Counted from the first letter of the stretch, positions 45,263 to 55,332 are shown. The stretch is 64,000 nt of DNA from Sphingobium sp. Ant17 (GCF_000588875.1 NZ_JEMV01000025.1:1-64000), one strand, 5' to 3'. Notes: generated by a model not told the origin, from the sequence alone. Translations and numbers: made by a program.

Positions 45263-46965
45263 CGTAACTGCGCCTTCCCGCAAAACGCGTCGACCGGGCT
45301 GACCCCGGTAAAGGGGGCCTCCCCTACCAACCGTTCGACCAACGCTGTCTGAACATCGGACAGCGAAGCGTATGCATTGATATAGGTGGAGAAGTTCGGC
45401 GCGTCATAGAGATAATAGGGCTGGCCGAAGGAGACGAGCAATGTGGGAATTTCCTGATTATACTGGATCATCGCGTTGCGCGGCCCGGCGTGCAGCTTGG
45501 CGAAGTCGAGGAATATATGGCTGAGCCCTGGCGTTGCTTCCTGACCAATGAGATAGAGGACGAGATCCGTGTCCTCGGGTGTCGGCATGGCATCGGGATC
45601 GAAATTGCGGACGTTAAAGCCGCGCTCTTCCAGACCTTGTACGAGCGGTGTAAAGTCGCGATCGGGCGCGCCTGCAAAAAAGCTCGTTCCTTCATCCGAT
45701 ATCACAACGACGCGCTGATGATGCACAGGGCTAATCGGCAACAGCGTGTCGCGGTCCTTTACGAGGGTCAGGCTGTCCGCAACGGCGCGTCGGGCGACAT
45801 CCAAATGGTCGGGACGACGCAGCGCTTCGCGCACCTGGGCAAGAGGCGCGATGCGTTCATCGAGGGTCATGCGGTGCAGGCCGAGCTTCGCCTTAAGCGA
45901 CAGGCAGCGGGTGACCGCTTCATGTAGGCGACGCTCCGACAGGCGGCCTTCGCGTAATCCCTTCAGCATCAGCGCCATGTCCTGCGCCGGATCGCGGCTG
46001 AACAGGAACATGTCACAGCCATTTTCAATGATGGCGGGTACGGCTTCAGCCCGCGCCATCCAGCTCGTCAGGCCGCCCATCACGGTGGCATCGGAGACGA
46101 TCAGTCCGTCAAAGCCAAGCTGCCCCCGCAACAGTTCTTCGTTCAGCAGACGGGACACGGACGCCGGCTCGAAGGCTTGTGCGCCCGCGCGCGGCAACTT
46201 GTCCCGTACATAGGCAGGCAGAGCGATGTGGGCCGACATGATCGTCATCACGCCATCGTCGATCAGAGACCGGAAGATGCGGCCAAAGGTCGCTTCCCAT
46301 TCCGCGAGGTCCATGTCGTTGACGCTGGTGACCAGATGCTGGTCGCGATCGTCCAGTCCATCGCCCGGCCAATGTTTGGCGCAGGCAGCGACGCCCTGCG
46401 CCTGCAATGCGCGGATATAGGCTTTTGCCTGGTCCAGAATGCGCTCGGGATCGGAGCCATAGGAGCGTGTGCCGACGATCGGATTGCGGAACGCGCGGTT
46501 GATATCGACCACCGGGGTGAACGACCAGTTATAGCCGAGCGCGCGGCTTTCCTGGCCGACGATTGTGGCGAGTTGGGTGCTCAGCTCCATATCGTCGCAG
46601 GCGGCGATACCCATCTGGTTGGGAATGGCCGTGGTGAAGGGGTAGCTGACGGTGCCTCCTTCGATATCGCCCGACAGGATCAGCGGGACTTCAGACCGGT
46701 CCAGCGCATCGCGGGCCGCCGCCCAGGCGTCGTCCAGATTGCGGGTCGGGAAGCGATGGACACCGCCGGGCGCGTGCGCGAGCAGTTCGTCGGTTTCCGC
46801 CACGCTATCATGACGCGAGGACAGGATGAACAACTGCGCGATCTGCGCCTCGACGCTCAGGGCATCGCGCGTGCGTTCGACCCAGCGTGCATCCTCCGGC
46901 GACAAGGCCAGGGGGCCTGCACGCTGAACGCAACTGGACGATAGGGTTTCAAGGCGAGAATTCAT
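45256..46965 (-). CDS. Glycoside hydrolase family 3, beta-N-acetylhexosaminidase (NagZ)-like
   Basis: A 569-aa protein. The N-terminal GH3 barrel contains KHWPGDGLDDRDQH, corresponding to the NagZ signature KHxPGxGxxxxDxH. That Asp-His dyad is the catalytic acid/base of GH3 beta-N-acetylglucosaminidases and is absent from ordinary beta-glucosidases. The nucleophile Asp is in GLIVSDATVMGG. Unlike short NagZ it has an extra C-terminal alpha/beta domain (about 200 aa), as in Bacillus-type enzymes. No clear signal peptide was seen. The start overlaps the arylsulfatase stop (ATGA). It likely removes terminal beta-GlcNAc after desulfation. Confidence 0.88.
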   Translation of the reverse strand: MNSRLETLSSSCVQRAGPLALSPEDARWVERTRDALSVEAQIAQLFILSSRHDSVAETDELLAHAPGGVHRFPTRNLDDAWAAARDALDRSEVPLILSGDIEGGTVSYPFTTAIPNQMGIAACDDMELSTQLATIVGQESRALGYNWSFTPVVDINRAFRNPIVGTRSYGSDPERILDQAKAYIRALQAQGVAACAKHWPGDGLDDRDQHLVTSVNDMDLAEWEATFGRIFRSLIDDGVMTIMSAHIALPAYVRDKLPRAGAQAFEPASVSRLLNEELLRGQLGFDGLIVSDATVMGGLTSWMARAEAVPAIIENGCDMFLFSRDPAQDMALMLKGLREGRLSERRLHEAVTRCLSLKAKLGLHRMTLDERIAPLAQVREALRRPDHLDVARRAVADSLTLVKDRDTLLPISPVHHQRVVVISDEGTSFFAGAPDRDFTPLVQGLEERGFNVRNFDPDAMPTPEDTDLVLYLIGQEATPGLSHIFLDFAKLHAGPRNAMIQYNQEIPTLLVSFGQPYYLYDAPNFSTYINAYASLSDVQTALVERLVGEAPFTGVSPVDAFCGKAQLRW

Positions 46966-48671
46966 TTGGGCGTTTCGGGAAAAGCGTCAACATAGCGCCC
47001 GCGCTTGGCGAAGATTTCGAGGGGCTCGCCGAGCGGCGGGGTGCTATATTTGCGCGCTTCGCGCCACCACAGCGCCTTCATCTCTTCGAGCTTGGCGGGA
47101 TAACGCGCAGCAAGGTCCGTGCTTTCAGAATAATCCTTCGAAATATTGAACAATTCCCACTTATCCTTGGCGAAATCGGTGCCGTATTTGTGCATCGCGA
47201 CCGCGCGCCAATTGCCCGACGTGATCGCACGCTGGCCGCGCAATTCGAAATATTGGACCGCGCGTGTTTTCGCCGCTTCATCCCGAAAGGTGTTGCGGAT
47301 CGATCGCCCGGCAACGGGAATTTGCGCATCGCCATCGACCGTCCGGGCGAAGCTGGTCCCCGCCGCGTCGAGCAAAGTGGGGGCAAGGTCGATCGTGTCG
47401 ACAAATTGCGTCCTCACTGCTCCGCTATCGCGAATGACGGAAGGCCAGGAAACGATCATGGGCGTGCGAACGCCTCCGGCATAGGGCCAGGATTTGTAGC
47501 GGCGAAAGGGCGTGCCGCCTGCCCAGGCCCAGGGCTGGGGATATTCGGAGTGCAGCTTGACCGTACCGATATCGTCGATCCGCGCCCGCTGCTCGGCAAA
47601 GCTCAATTTGGTCTGCCGATACATGGTTTCAAAGCCGCCCATTTGTCCGGCTTCGGCTGCAGCGCCATTGTCCGAAATGAGCATGATGATGGTATTGTCA
47701 TACTGGCCCTTATCCTTGAGCCGTTGCACCACCCGCCCGATCTGTTCGTCGGCATGATCGATGAAGCCGGCATAGGTCGCCATATAGCGTGCGAATACGG
47801 CCTTTTCGTCAGCGCTTAGCGCATCCCATGGGCGATCGCTGGCGGCACGGGGGGTGATGGCGGTGTCGGCCGGAATGATGCCGATCTTCTTCATCCGCGC
47901 AAAGCGTTCGGCGCGGATCGCGTCCCAACCCTTTTCATAAACGCCGCGATAGCGGTCTATATAGGCGCGTGGCACCTGGAGCGGCGCATGGGCCGCGCCC
48001 ATGGAAAAGAATAGGAAGAAGGGATTGCCCGCTGCGTCGTCAATATTAGCAATGGCCTGGTCCGCCATATCGGTAGAGAAATGATAGCCCGGTTTGTCGG
48101 GCTTGGGCAGCTTCTCATTCCCTTCGATGAGGTCCGGGCGATATTGATCGGTCCAACCCAGATAAAAGCCATAAAATTGGTCGAACCCGCGCTGGAGCGG
48201 CCAGGAGGCATTGTTGCCGGGCTTTCCGTCCTCATATTCGGGACCAAGATGCCATTTGCCCACACCATAGGTGCGATAGCCCGCCGCTTTGAGTGCCTGG
48301 GGCAGCATCTGCGCATTATGCGCGATTTCGCCACGGTCGCGGGTCATGTCGTCGGTGCGTTGATTGGTCGGCAGGTCCGCCATCCGCACCGTCTGGTTGT
48401 TACGGCCCGTCAGCAAGGCCGCGCGGGTCGGCGTGCAAACCGCTTTGCTGTCGAACCGGTTGTACCGCAGCCCTGCTGCAGCGAGCGCATCGATATTGGG
48501 TGTACGGATTTCGGAGCCAAAAGCACCCAGATCGGAAAAGCCAACATCATCAAGAACGATCAGAACGATATTGGGTTTTGCCACCGGTGCCGCTTTGGGC
48601 GCGGCACTGGCGCCGGACAGACCCAGTCCCGCAGCGAGCATGGATGCTGTCAACAACAGGCATTTCTTCAT
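46962..48671 (-). CDS. Arylsulfatase (type I sulfatase)
   Basis: A 569-aa exported sulfatase. The signal peptide is MKKCLLLTASMLAAGLGLSGASAA. NIVLIVLDDVGFSDLG supplies metal-binding Asp residues; the formylglycine motif is C-T-P-T-R with Cys79 in AVCTPTRAALLTGR; GKWHLG and LISDNGAAAE follow. It resembles arylsulfatase A/AtsA-type enzymes, a different subfamily from the GlcNAc-6-sulfatase-like protein of the same operon, so the two should act on different sulfate positions or residues. ATG 48671 follows GGGAGCTGGA. It needs the FGE encoded downstream. Confidence 0.92.
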   Translation of the reverse strand: MKKCLLLTASMLAAGLGLSGASAAPKAAPVAKPNIVLIVLDDVGFSDLGAFGSEIRTPNIDALAAAGLRYNRFDSKAVCTPTRAALLTGRNNQTVRMADLPTNQRTDDMTRDRGEIAHNAQMLPQALKAAGYRTYGVGKWHLGPEYEDGKPGNNASWPLQRGFDQFYGFYLGWTDQYRPDLIEGNEKLPKPDKPGYHFSTDMADQAIANIDDAAGNPFFLFFSMGAAHAPLQVPRAYIDRYRGVYEKGWDAIRAERFARMKKIGIIPADTAITPRAASDRPWDALSADEKAVFARYMATYAGFIDHADEQIGRVVQRLKDKGQYDNTIIMLISDNGAAAEAGQMGGFETMYRQTKLSFAEQRARIDDIGTVKLHSEYPQPWAWAGGTPFRRYKSWPYAGGVRTPMIVSWPSVIRDSGAVRTQFVDTIDLAPTLLDAAGTSFARTVDGDAQIPVAGRSIRNTFRDEAAKTRAVQYFELRGQRAITSGNWRAVAMHKYGTDFAKDKWELFNISKDYSESTDLAARYPAKLEEMKALWWREARKYSTPPLGEPLEIFAKRGRYVDAFPETPK

Positions 48672-48729
48672 CGGTCCAGCTCCCACCAAGAACGGTGACG
48701 CGGCGGCAACTCGCCGCCGCGCCTTTCGA

Positions 48730-51119
48730 TCAGAACTTCACGCCGAGGGTGGCCCCGAAGTACCGATCCGCATCCTTGTTGAAGGTGCCGACCAGGTCGG
48801 TATTGCCGCCCAGAAACGAGGTGTGGCCGATGCTGGTCAGATAGTTTTCGTCAAACAGATTTTTGACGAACAGGGTCAGGCTGTAGCGGCCATCGATCTG
48901 CTTCACGCCGATGCTGGCATCGACCAACGTATAGGCGGGCTGTTCCAGCAGCGGATCCTGCTCGACCGAGAAGTTCATCGCGCTCTGGAAATTGACGCCA
49001 ACCTGCGCGAAGCCGGCAAAGTCCGTCCCTGCGATATCCGCTTCATAGCGGGGGGCGAAGCTGATCTTCCAACGTGGGCTGACCGGCAGCGTCGCGCCAC
49101 GCAGATTCTGGGTTGGCGTGACACCCGGCGCGGAGCGATAGCAGATGTTCGTGGGCATGCCCGACAGAACCGGAGCGCCAGCGTTGAACTGCTGCGGACA
49201 GTTGAGGCCATCAATGTCGATGGTGGCATCCGAATAGGTCACGGCGCCCGTCAGGCTGAAATTGTCATCGGGACGCACGGTTGCTTCGATTTCAAAACCC
49301 TTGGTCTGTGATTTGCCTGCATTGGTCGAAACGAACTGCACCACACCGGCGGCTAGGTCCGACCGATTGGCCTGAACCTGAAGGTTGGAGTAATCTGCCA
49401 GGAACAGCGCGGTGCTGACGCTCAAGACGCCATCTGACGTGCGGCCCTTGAAGCCGATTTCATAGGCGTTGACGTGCTCGGGCTCAAGCACGCTTTGATT
49501 GGCGAGATTGGCTCCGATCTCCATTTCATATCCGAGACCCTTATAGCCACGGGTATAACTGGCATAAACCTGCGCGTCGCGGCTGAATTCATATTGCAGG
49601 CCCGCTTTGCCGGTGACGGCCGTGTCGTCGGCCGTGATCGAGCCGCTGACGGGCGCGTTGCCCGGCAGGACCGCGTCACCCGGAACGAGGGGCGAAATAC
49701 GGCTGCCGCTATTGGTACCCTTTTCATATTGTACGCGCAGGCCACCGATCGCCTTCAGGCCACCGACAATACGATATTCGACCTGACCAAAGGCAGCAAC
49801 GCTGTCCTGCTTCAGACGAATATTGCTCGCCGAAGACTGGTAGATGGTGTTGCCAGGCGCGCAGGGCTGGCCAAAGGTGCCAGCCGTACAGCGCGCGCGA
49901 CGCCGGTCGAACGGCCGCTTGATGTCGGAGTGCATGTAGAAGACGCCCGCGACATAGTTGAAGTCGCCGCTGTCGTTATTGGCGATGCGCAGTTCCTGGC
50001 TGAACGCACTCAGATCGACGATGCCGCTATTGCGGCTCCAGTCAGCATAGGCTGCGGTAGCACCGACAAAGAGCGGCACGGTGCTGTTGATGCGCTCAAT
50101 CGGCTGGTTCACTTCCAGATCATATTTCTGATAGGCCGTGATCGAGGTGATTGTCGCCGCGCCCAGATCCCAGTCGGCCTGCAGCGAATAGGTCTGCTGC
50201 TCGCTATTGGAATAGGTTACCGTCTCGTCATTGAGGGTGCGGTTGTTGCGGGTGGCGTTGATTGGGCCAACCAGCGTCTGAAGATTGGGGTTGTTGATCG
50301 CGATCCAGGTCGAGGCGCAACAGTCGGCGTCGGTCTTGCGATATTCGCCTGTAAACAACAGGTTGAGATTTTCTGTCGCGTCCCATTCCAGCTTGCCGCG
50401 AACGCCCCACGATTTGGAGCCATTATCCCAGCTGTCGGTGGCGATGTTGCGGGCGACGCCGCGCACATCATTGTAGAAACCAGTGACGCGGGCGCGCAGC
50501 GTGTCGCTGATCGGGCCGGACACGGTGCCACGAGCACGATATTCGTCATGCTCGGCGATGGTCACTTCGCCTCGGCCTTCAAATTCGCGCGACGGACGCG
50601 CGGTCGTGACGCTGATGACGCCGGCGGTAGCATTCTTGCCGAACAACGTGCCTGCGGGCCGCGCAACACTTCGATGCGCTCAATGTCCGCAAGGTCGGTA
50701 AAACCCTGCGTCTGGCGCACAGCGACGACACCATCGACGACCGTGGACACGGAAGCCTCTACGCCCTGACCGAACAGGGCGGTGCCGATGCCGCGGATGC
50801 GGAAGCTGCTGTTGGTCGGCGTTGCGCCTTGCTGGAACGTCAGCGATGGCACGGCCTGCACCAGCGAGGCGCTATCATTGATCTGACGGTTGGATAGCGT
50901 GTCGGCCGACACGGCGGTGACCGCGAGGGGGACATCCTGAAGCCGCTCGGCGCGCTTTTGCGCAGTGACGACGATGTCGGTGCTGGCGTTATTGCCCTCG
51001 ACTGCGGCGGTCGCCGCATCCTGAGCATAGGCTGGCGCCAGATGGGCGGCGGCGAGCGTCGCGATCAGCCCGATCATGGACGAGCCGGACAGACGCTGAG
51101 TGACCTTAGAAGCTTTCAT
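48730..51119 (-). CDS. TonB-dependent receptor of the sulfatase/GH3 locus (frameshifted once)
   Basis: About 796 aa after restoring one base. ATG 51119 has GGGGAGG just upstream. A signal peptide ends APAYAQ/DAA, followed by DIVVTAQKRAERLQDVP (TonB box and plug start), IRGIGTALFGQG and IERIEVLRGPQ. There the frame breaks: the expected GTLFGKNATAGVISV continues in another frame, consistent with GGG read as GG at about 50650-50652. The barrel ends in Phe (FGATLGVKF). It is first in the operon and divergent from the LacI regulator. It likely imports a sulfated oligosaccharide. Confidence 0.9.
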
Positions 51120-51209
51120 AGTACCTCCCCTTTTATACCAGTCGGATTGATTTCCGACACTTGCGAACGAATTGGAATGGACTGTGCGACCCGAAGCGCC
51201 CACTGATGT

Positions 51210-51221
51210 TGTAGCGGTACA
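51210..51221. promoter_or_regulatory. Second, weaker LacI-type operator
   Basis: TGTAGCGGTACA differs from the perfect palindrome at 51250-51269 by one base in its core. The two centres are 44 bp apart, twice the 22-bp operator spacing seen in the GH68 locus, so the sites could face the same side of the DNA. Confidence 0.55.
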
Positions 51222-51249
51222 TGTTCCGTCCCGTCGCCTGAGTCAAACA

Positions 51250-51269
51250 AAAATGTAGCGCTACATTTT
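51250..51269. promoter_or_regulatory. LacI-type operator, 20-bp perfect palindrome
   Basis: AAAATGTAGCGCTACATTTT is fully symmetric with a central CG. GTAGCGCTAC cores are typical of LacI-family sites controlling TonB receptors in sphingomonads and xanthomonads. It lies between the sulfatase-locus receptor and the adjacent regulator, and probably controls both. Confidence 0.8.
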
Positions 51270-51379
51270 ATTCTGGGCGCGCCTGTCGCATTTTCACCAC
51301 AGGGTGCATCCGGCTATGCAATTCAAGGATTGAAGGGCAAGCGCGTTAAGCTATGGAAGGTCATGGGTATGGAAAGACG

Positions 51380-52414
51380 ATGACCAGACGGCCGACCAAG
51401 ACGATCACCATCAAGACCGTGGCCGACCTCGCAGGCGTGTCGCCGATGAGCGTGTCGAATGTGCTCAACAACCGGCACAAGGTGCGCGAAAGCACACGAC
51501 AAGCGGTGATGGATGCCGTCAAGACGCTCAACTATTCCCTCAATCCGGCGGCGAAATCGCTGGCTGGGTCCGGCATGACCCGTATCGGCCTGATGTATCG
51601 CAATATCGAAAATGCGTTTCTCAGCTCAATTTTGATCGGCAGCCTGGAAACGACCAATCGCATGGGCGCACAATTATTGTTGCAGCCTTTGGAAGTGGGC
51701 GATGCCAGCGAAGTGGCCGAAGGCATTCGGACCCTGCTTAGCAATGGGGCCAATGCCATCCTGATCGCCCCGCCCTATTGCGAGATCGCCAATAGCCATG
51801 GCTTGACGCGCGATACTCCGGTGCCGATCATCGCCTTGTCACCTGGGGATGACCTGCGCGACGAATATTGTATCCGCATCGATGATTTCGCCGCGGCGCG
51901 CGACATGACGCGCTACCTCATCAGCCTGGGGCACAAGGATATTGGCTTTATTCGCGGGGCCGAGCATCATTTGATCAGCCGGACACGGCGGGATGGCTAT
52001 ATGGCTGCGCTACGCGACGCCGGGATTGCCATAAGGCCCGAACTGGTTGTCGATGGCGACATGAGTTTTGACTCCGGTCTGGATGCCGCCAAGACCTTGC
52101 TTGGCCTGGCCGTCCGGCCCACCGCCATTTTCGCCAGCAATGACGATGTGGCGGCTGCGGTCACATCGCTGGCGCATCGTCAGGGGCTTGATATCCCGCA
52201 TGATCTGTCAGTCGCAGGGTTCGACGATACCCCGATCGCGGTCAAGATCTGGCCTGCCCTCACGACCGTGCGCCATCCCGGAGCGAGGATCGCTTCGGAA
52301 GCGGCAACCTTGGGCATCATGCTGGCACGGGGTGGTGCCGCTCCGGCCAAGAGCACGACGCATCTTGACTATATGCTTGCCATCCGGGAATCGACTGCAC
52401 CACCGCAGGGATAG
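51380..52414 (+). CDS. LacI family transcriptional regulator of the sulfatase/GH3 locus
   Basis: A 344-aa protein. The helix-turn-helix is TIKTVADLAGVSPMSVSNVLNN (about residues 11-32), followed by the hinge LNYSLNPAAKSLAGSG and an effector-binding domain (DDFAAARDMTRYLISLGHKDIGFI; PHDLSVAGFDDTPIA). ATG 51380 has GGAAAG before it; ATG 51353 is an alternative. Divergent from the TonB receptor with a perfect palindromic operator between them, so it most likely represses the sulfatase operon and itself. The inducer is probably a sugar released by that pathway. Confidence 0.9.
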   Translation: MTRRPTKTITIKTVADLAGVSPMSVSNVLNNRHKVRESTRQAVMDAVKTLNYSLNPAAKSLAGSGMTRIGLMYRNIENAFLSSILIGSLETTNRMGAQLLLQPLEVGDASEVAEGIRTLLSNGANAILIAPPYCEIANSHGLTRDTPVPIIALSPGDDLRDEYCIRIDDFAAARDMTRYLISLGHKDIGFIRGAEHHLISRTRRDGYMAALRDAGIAIRPELVVDGDMSFDSGLDAAKTLLGLAVRPTAIFASNDDVAAAVTSLAHRQGLDIPHDLSVAGFDDTPIAVKIWPALTTVRHPGARIASEAATLGIMLARGGAAPAKSTTHLDYMLAIRESTAPPQG

Positions 52415-52534
52415 GCAGCGCCTGCAAGGATTGTTTGCATGCGGCTCGCGACTTATTTTTTCAGTCAGAGCGGTGGGCCGTGGCCTTTTACGGAAGCACC
52501 GTTTCGACGACAGTTCGAGATGCTTATGAAAGTA

Positions 52535-52553
52535 TGGTGGCGATCCGCCACCA
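52535..52553. repeat. 8-bp perfect inverted repeat between LacI and LysR genes
   Basis: TGGTGGCG-ATC-CGCCACCA forms a compact hairpin in the 268-bp gap 52415-52682, where the two flanking genes converge. Only a weak AT stretch follows, so it may serve as a poor bidirectional terminator. Nothing else was recognised in the gap. Confidence 0.4.
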
Positions 52554-52682
52554 ATTATAGGCGTTCGCAAGGCAGTTCTTGTCGTTTCTAGGCATTGGGA
52601 AGATGCGGAACTGACAGTCTCCTACCAGTCCGCGCTCACGCATGTTGTTAGATTATTATAGATTTTACAAGAAGATGTACTG

Positions 52683-53600
52683 TCAGGATTGTGCAGGCAC
52701 TCGCCATGGCACAGGATGAAGATGCCCTCGCATGATTTCGAGGAACGCCGTGATGCGCCGACTGCGGCCATCGCGCGCACTCAGCAAAGCCACCACGTCC
52801 GCATCAGGCGCCCGCCAATCGGACAAAATCTGCACAAGGCTGCCAGACGCCAAGTCATCGGCAAGGTCCCATTCCGATCGCATGATCACACCCAATCCCG
52901 CAAGCGCCCAACTTCGCATGATGGCGCCGTCGTTTGTCGACATGAAAGGCTTTATCCGGATCGTTTCTGGGCTGCACTTTGGCCGGGAAAAACGCCACAG
53001 CGTGACGTCTTCATCATTTTCTCTCAATGCCAAACAGCGGCAATGCTGTAAATCTTCAGGCTTTTTGATAGCAGGATTGTCCTGAAGGTAGGTCGGCGAT
53101 GCGCAGACGATGCGACGGTTGGGCGCCAACGTCGTGACCAGCCTGTTAGTTGAATTCAGCGCCCCGATATGGATGACCACATCCCAACTGTCGGATGATA
53201 GCGACGCTGGATGGTCCGACAATTCAAGCGCCACCGTGGCTTCTGGATAAAGCTGGACAAATTCACTCACGGCAGCCGCGACAAATTCCCGGCCGAAGCC
53301 ATAGGGTGCCGCAATCCTCAACTTTCCTCTGACCGTGGTCGATCTTCGGCCCAGTCGCTCGTCAAGCTGTTCGATCGCATCGACGATCGCCGCGCCTTCG
53401 GCCGCCAAGAGTTCGCCTTCATCCGTCAGGGTGAGCCCGCGCAACGAGCGATCGATCAACCGCACACCGACCCGCCGTTCGAGCGCTTTCAGTCGCTGGG
53501 TCACGGCCGGTGCCGAAACATTGAGCCGACGGGACGCGTCCGCCAATGAGCCCGACCTGGCAATGACCCCAAAGAAAAGGAAATCCTCGCTCGAAAGCAT
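52683..53600 (-). CDS. LysR family transcriptional regulator
   Basis: A 305-aa protein. The N-terminal winged HTH is GSLADASRRLNVSAPAVTQRLKALERRVGVRLIDR (about residues 17-51), followed by a LysR substrate-binding domain (LRIAAPYGFGREFVAAAVSEF). It is divergent from the DSD1-like/RidA/flavoenzyme operon with 107-119 bp between, and likely activates that operon in response to one of its substrates. The intergenic sequence has AT-rich dyads typical of LysR sites. Confidence 0.9.
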   Translation of the reverse strand: MLSSEDFLFFGVIARSGSLADASRRLNVSAPAVTQRLKALERRVGVRLIDRSLRGLTLTDEGELLAAEGAAIVDAIEQLDERLGRRSTTVRGKLRIAAPYGFGREFVAAAVSEFVQLYPEATVALELSDHPASLSSDSWDVVIHIGALNSTNRLVTTLAPNRRIVCASPTYLQDNPAIKKPEDLQHCRCLALRENDEDVTLWRFSRPKCSPETIRIKPFMSTNDGAIMRSWALAGLGVIMRSEWDLADDLASGSLVQILSDWRAPDADVVALLSARDGRSRRITAFLEIMRGHLHPVPWRVPAQS

Positions 53601-53719
53601 TAATATTCACCTTAATTTAAAATGACGAATTGATTAATTGAAGACTGGTGCACTTTCCATAGACTAGCTGCTCTGTCACGCCCCTAAAGAGTGAAACGGA
53701 ATCAGCCTTGCTGGATGAA
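53601..53719. promoter_or_regulatory. LysR-type divergent control region
   Basis: An AT-rich stretch (53609-53640) contains the dyad TTAAT-N16-ATTAA (53612-53637) plus further ATTAAT repeats next to the LysR start. LysR regulators usually bind T-N11-A-type dyads between themselves and a divergent target, as placed here. Confidence 0.45.
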
Positions 53720-54882
53720 ATGACCCGATATGCCGCCGATGTCGGCAGCCCAACGCTCAAGGATGTCGGCACCCCTTGCCTCATCCTTGATCAGGATCGC
53801 ATGGATAGCAATGTTGCGCGGCTGCGTGGGCGACTGGACCGGCTCGGCGTGCAGTTGCGGCCACATCTTAAAACGGCGAAGTCCGTCGATGCGGCGCGGC
53901 GGGTCATGACTTCTCCCGCCGGGCCGGCGACGGTTTCGACGCTGAAGGAGGCCGAGCAGTTCGCCCTAGCCGGAGTGACCGACCTGACTTATGCCGTAGG
54001 CATTTCCCCTGATAAGATCGACCGGGTTCTCGCCCTTCGCGCATCGGGCGTCGATCTTTCGGTCACGCTGGACACCGTCGAGCAGGCACACGCTGTCGCT
54101 GAAGCCTCGCGTCAGGCGGGCGACATCATTCCGCCCTGATCGAGATCGATTGCGACGGCCATCGGTCGGGCGTCCTGCCCGGCGATCGCGCGCTCCTTGT
54201 CGCCATCGCCCAAGCGCTGGAAAATGGTGGCAATCTACGCGGGGTGCTGACCCATGCGGGTGCCAGCTACAGCGCGACCGACGACGACGCGATACGCGCA
54301 GCGGCTGAGGGCGAGCGCGCCGCCGCGGTTCAGGCTGCTACTCTTTTGCGGGAAGCCGGCTTCGTGTGTCCGGTCGTTAGTGTCGGGTCCACGCCGACTG
54401 CGCATTTCGCCGAAGCGCTGGACGGCGTGACGGAGGTGCGCGCAGGCGTGTTCGTTTTTTTCGATCTGGTCATGGCCGGGATCGGGGTTTGCGCTATCGA
54501 AGATATCGCTGTTTCCGTGCTGGGCACCGTGATCGGACACCAGCCGGACAAGGGCTGGATACTGATCGATGCCGGATGGATGGCGATGTCGCGCGATCGT
54601 GGCACCGCCAAACAAGCGGTCGATCAGGGCTATGGCCTGGTCTGTGATATAGACGGCCAGCCTCTGAACGATCTAATTCTATCCGAAGCAAACCAGGAGC
54701 ATGGCATCATCACGGTTCGGCCCGGTTCGACGGCAGCGCTCCCGGAGATGCCGATCGGCACGCGTTTGCGCATTCTGCCCAACCATGCCTGCGCAACGGG
54801 CGCGCAGCATGACAGCTATCATGTCGTTCGGGGGCAAAGCGACAAGATCGAGGCCGTCTGGCCTCGCTTCGGAGGATGGTGA
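53720..54882 (+). CDS. DSD1-like PLP enzyme: D-threonine aldolase/D-serine dehydratase-type alanine racemase fold (frameshifted)
   Basis: About 387 aa after restoring one base. The PLP-Lys motif is RPHLKTAKSVDAA near residue 50, typical of fold-type III D-threonine aldolase and D-3-hydroxyaspartate/D-serine dehydratases. The C-terminal zinc-binding domain keeps LPNHACAT with the His/Cys pair. The frame breaks at about 54133: GDIIP should continue ALIEIDCDGHRSG, consistent with GG read as G. ATG 53720 (GGA upstream) is preferred; TTG 53708 is possible. The enzyme would split or dehydrate D-hydroxy-amino acids to glycine plus aldehyde or to 2-oxo acid plus ammonia. It is followed directly by ridA. 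Confidence 0.85.
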
Positions 54883-55292
54883 TGAAGGAAATCAATGCGA
54901 CCGGCGCGGCCCCGATACCGGTCACCACCGCGAACGCCCCTGCTGCGGGGGGGCATTATTCGCAGGCCATCAAACATGCGGGGCTGGCTTACATCTCCGG
55001 CCAGTTGCCGATCGAGCCTGATGGCACCCACCGTCCGGAAGCGGATTTTGACGATCAGGCGCGCCTCGCGATCCGCAACATGCTTGCCGTCGCGCAGGCG
55101 GCTGGCAGTTCAGTCGAGAACCTCCTCAAGGTGACCGTCTATATCGTAGGCATAGAAAACTGGCCTCGCTTCAATGCGGTATATGCCGATATGCTGGGCG
55201 ACATTCACCCGGCCCGGTCGGTCGTCCCCGTACCGCATCTGCATTACGGCTATCTTGTCGAGATTGACGCCATTGCCGCTTGTGCAGGCTGA
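54882..55292 (+). CDS. RidA family (YjgF/YER057c/UK114) protein
   Basis: A 136-aa protein with the RidA pattern: GGHYSQAIKHAGLAYISGQLP, ARLAIRNMLAVAQAAGSS, LLKVTVYIVGIENWPRFNAVY and ARSVVPVPHLHYGYLVEIDAIA. The Arg normally placed at the start of the ARxxVxV motif is present (ARSVVPV). RidA hydrolyses reactive enamine/imine intermediates released by PLP dehydratases and flavin amine oxidases. Both kinds of enzyme are in this operon, which makes the role coherent. It overlaps the previous stop by one base (TGATG), with GGAGG upstream. Confidence 0.92.
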   Translation: MKEINATGAAPIPVTTANAPAAGGHYSQAIKHAGLAYISGQLPIEPDGTHRPEADFDDQARLAIRNMLAVAQAAGSSVENLLKVTVYIVGIENWPRFNAVYADMLGDIHPARSVVPVPHLHYGYLVEIDAIAACAG

Positions 55293-55332
55293 TCTCTCAG
55301 GCCTGATTTAACTCGATGTGAAGGAAGCGCCC

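Larger units (their letters stand above)
51120..51379. promoter_or_regulatory. Divergent control region, TonB receptor and LacI-type regulator
   Basis: 260 bp with no gene. It contains one perfect and one degenerate copy of a TGTAGCGCTACA palindrome. An AT-rich stretch around the perfect copy (AAACAAAAATGTAG...ACATTTTATTC) probably includes promoter elements. No exact start sites were assigned. Confidence 0.6.
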
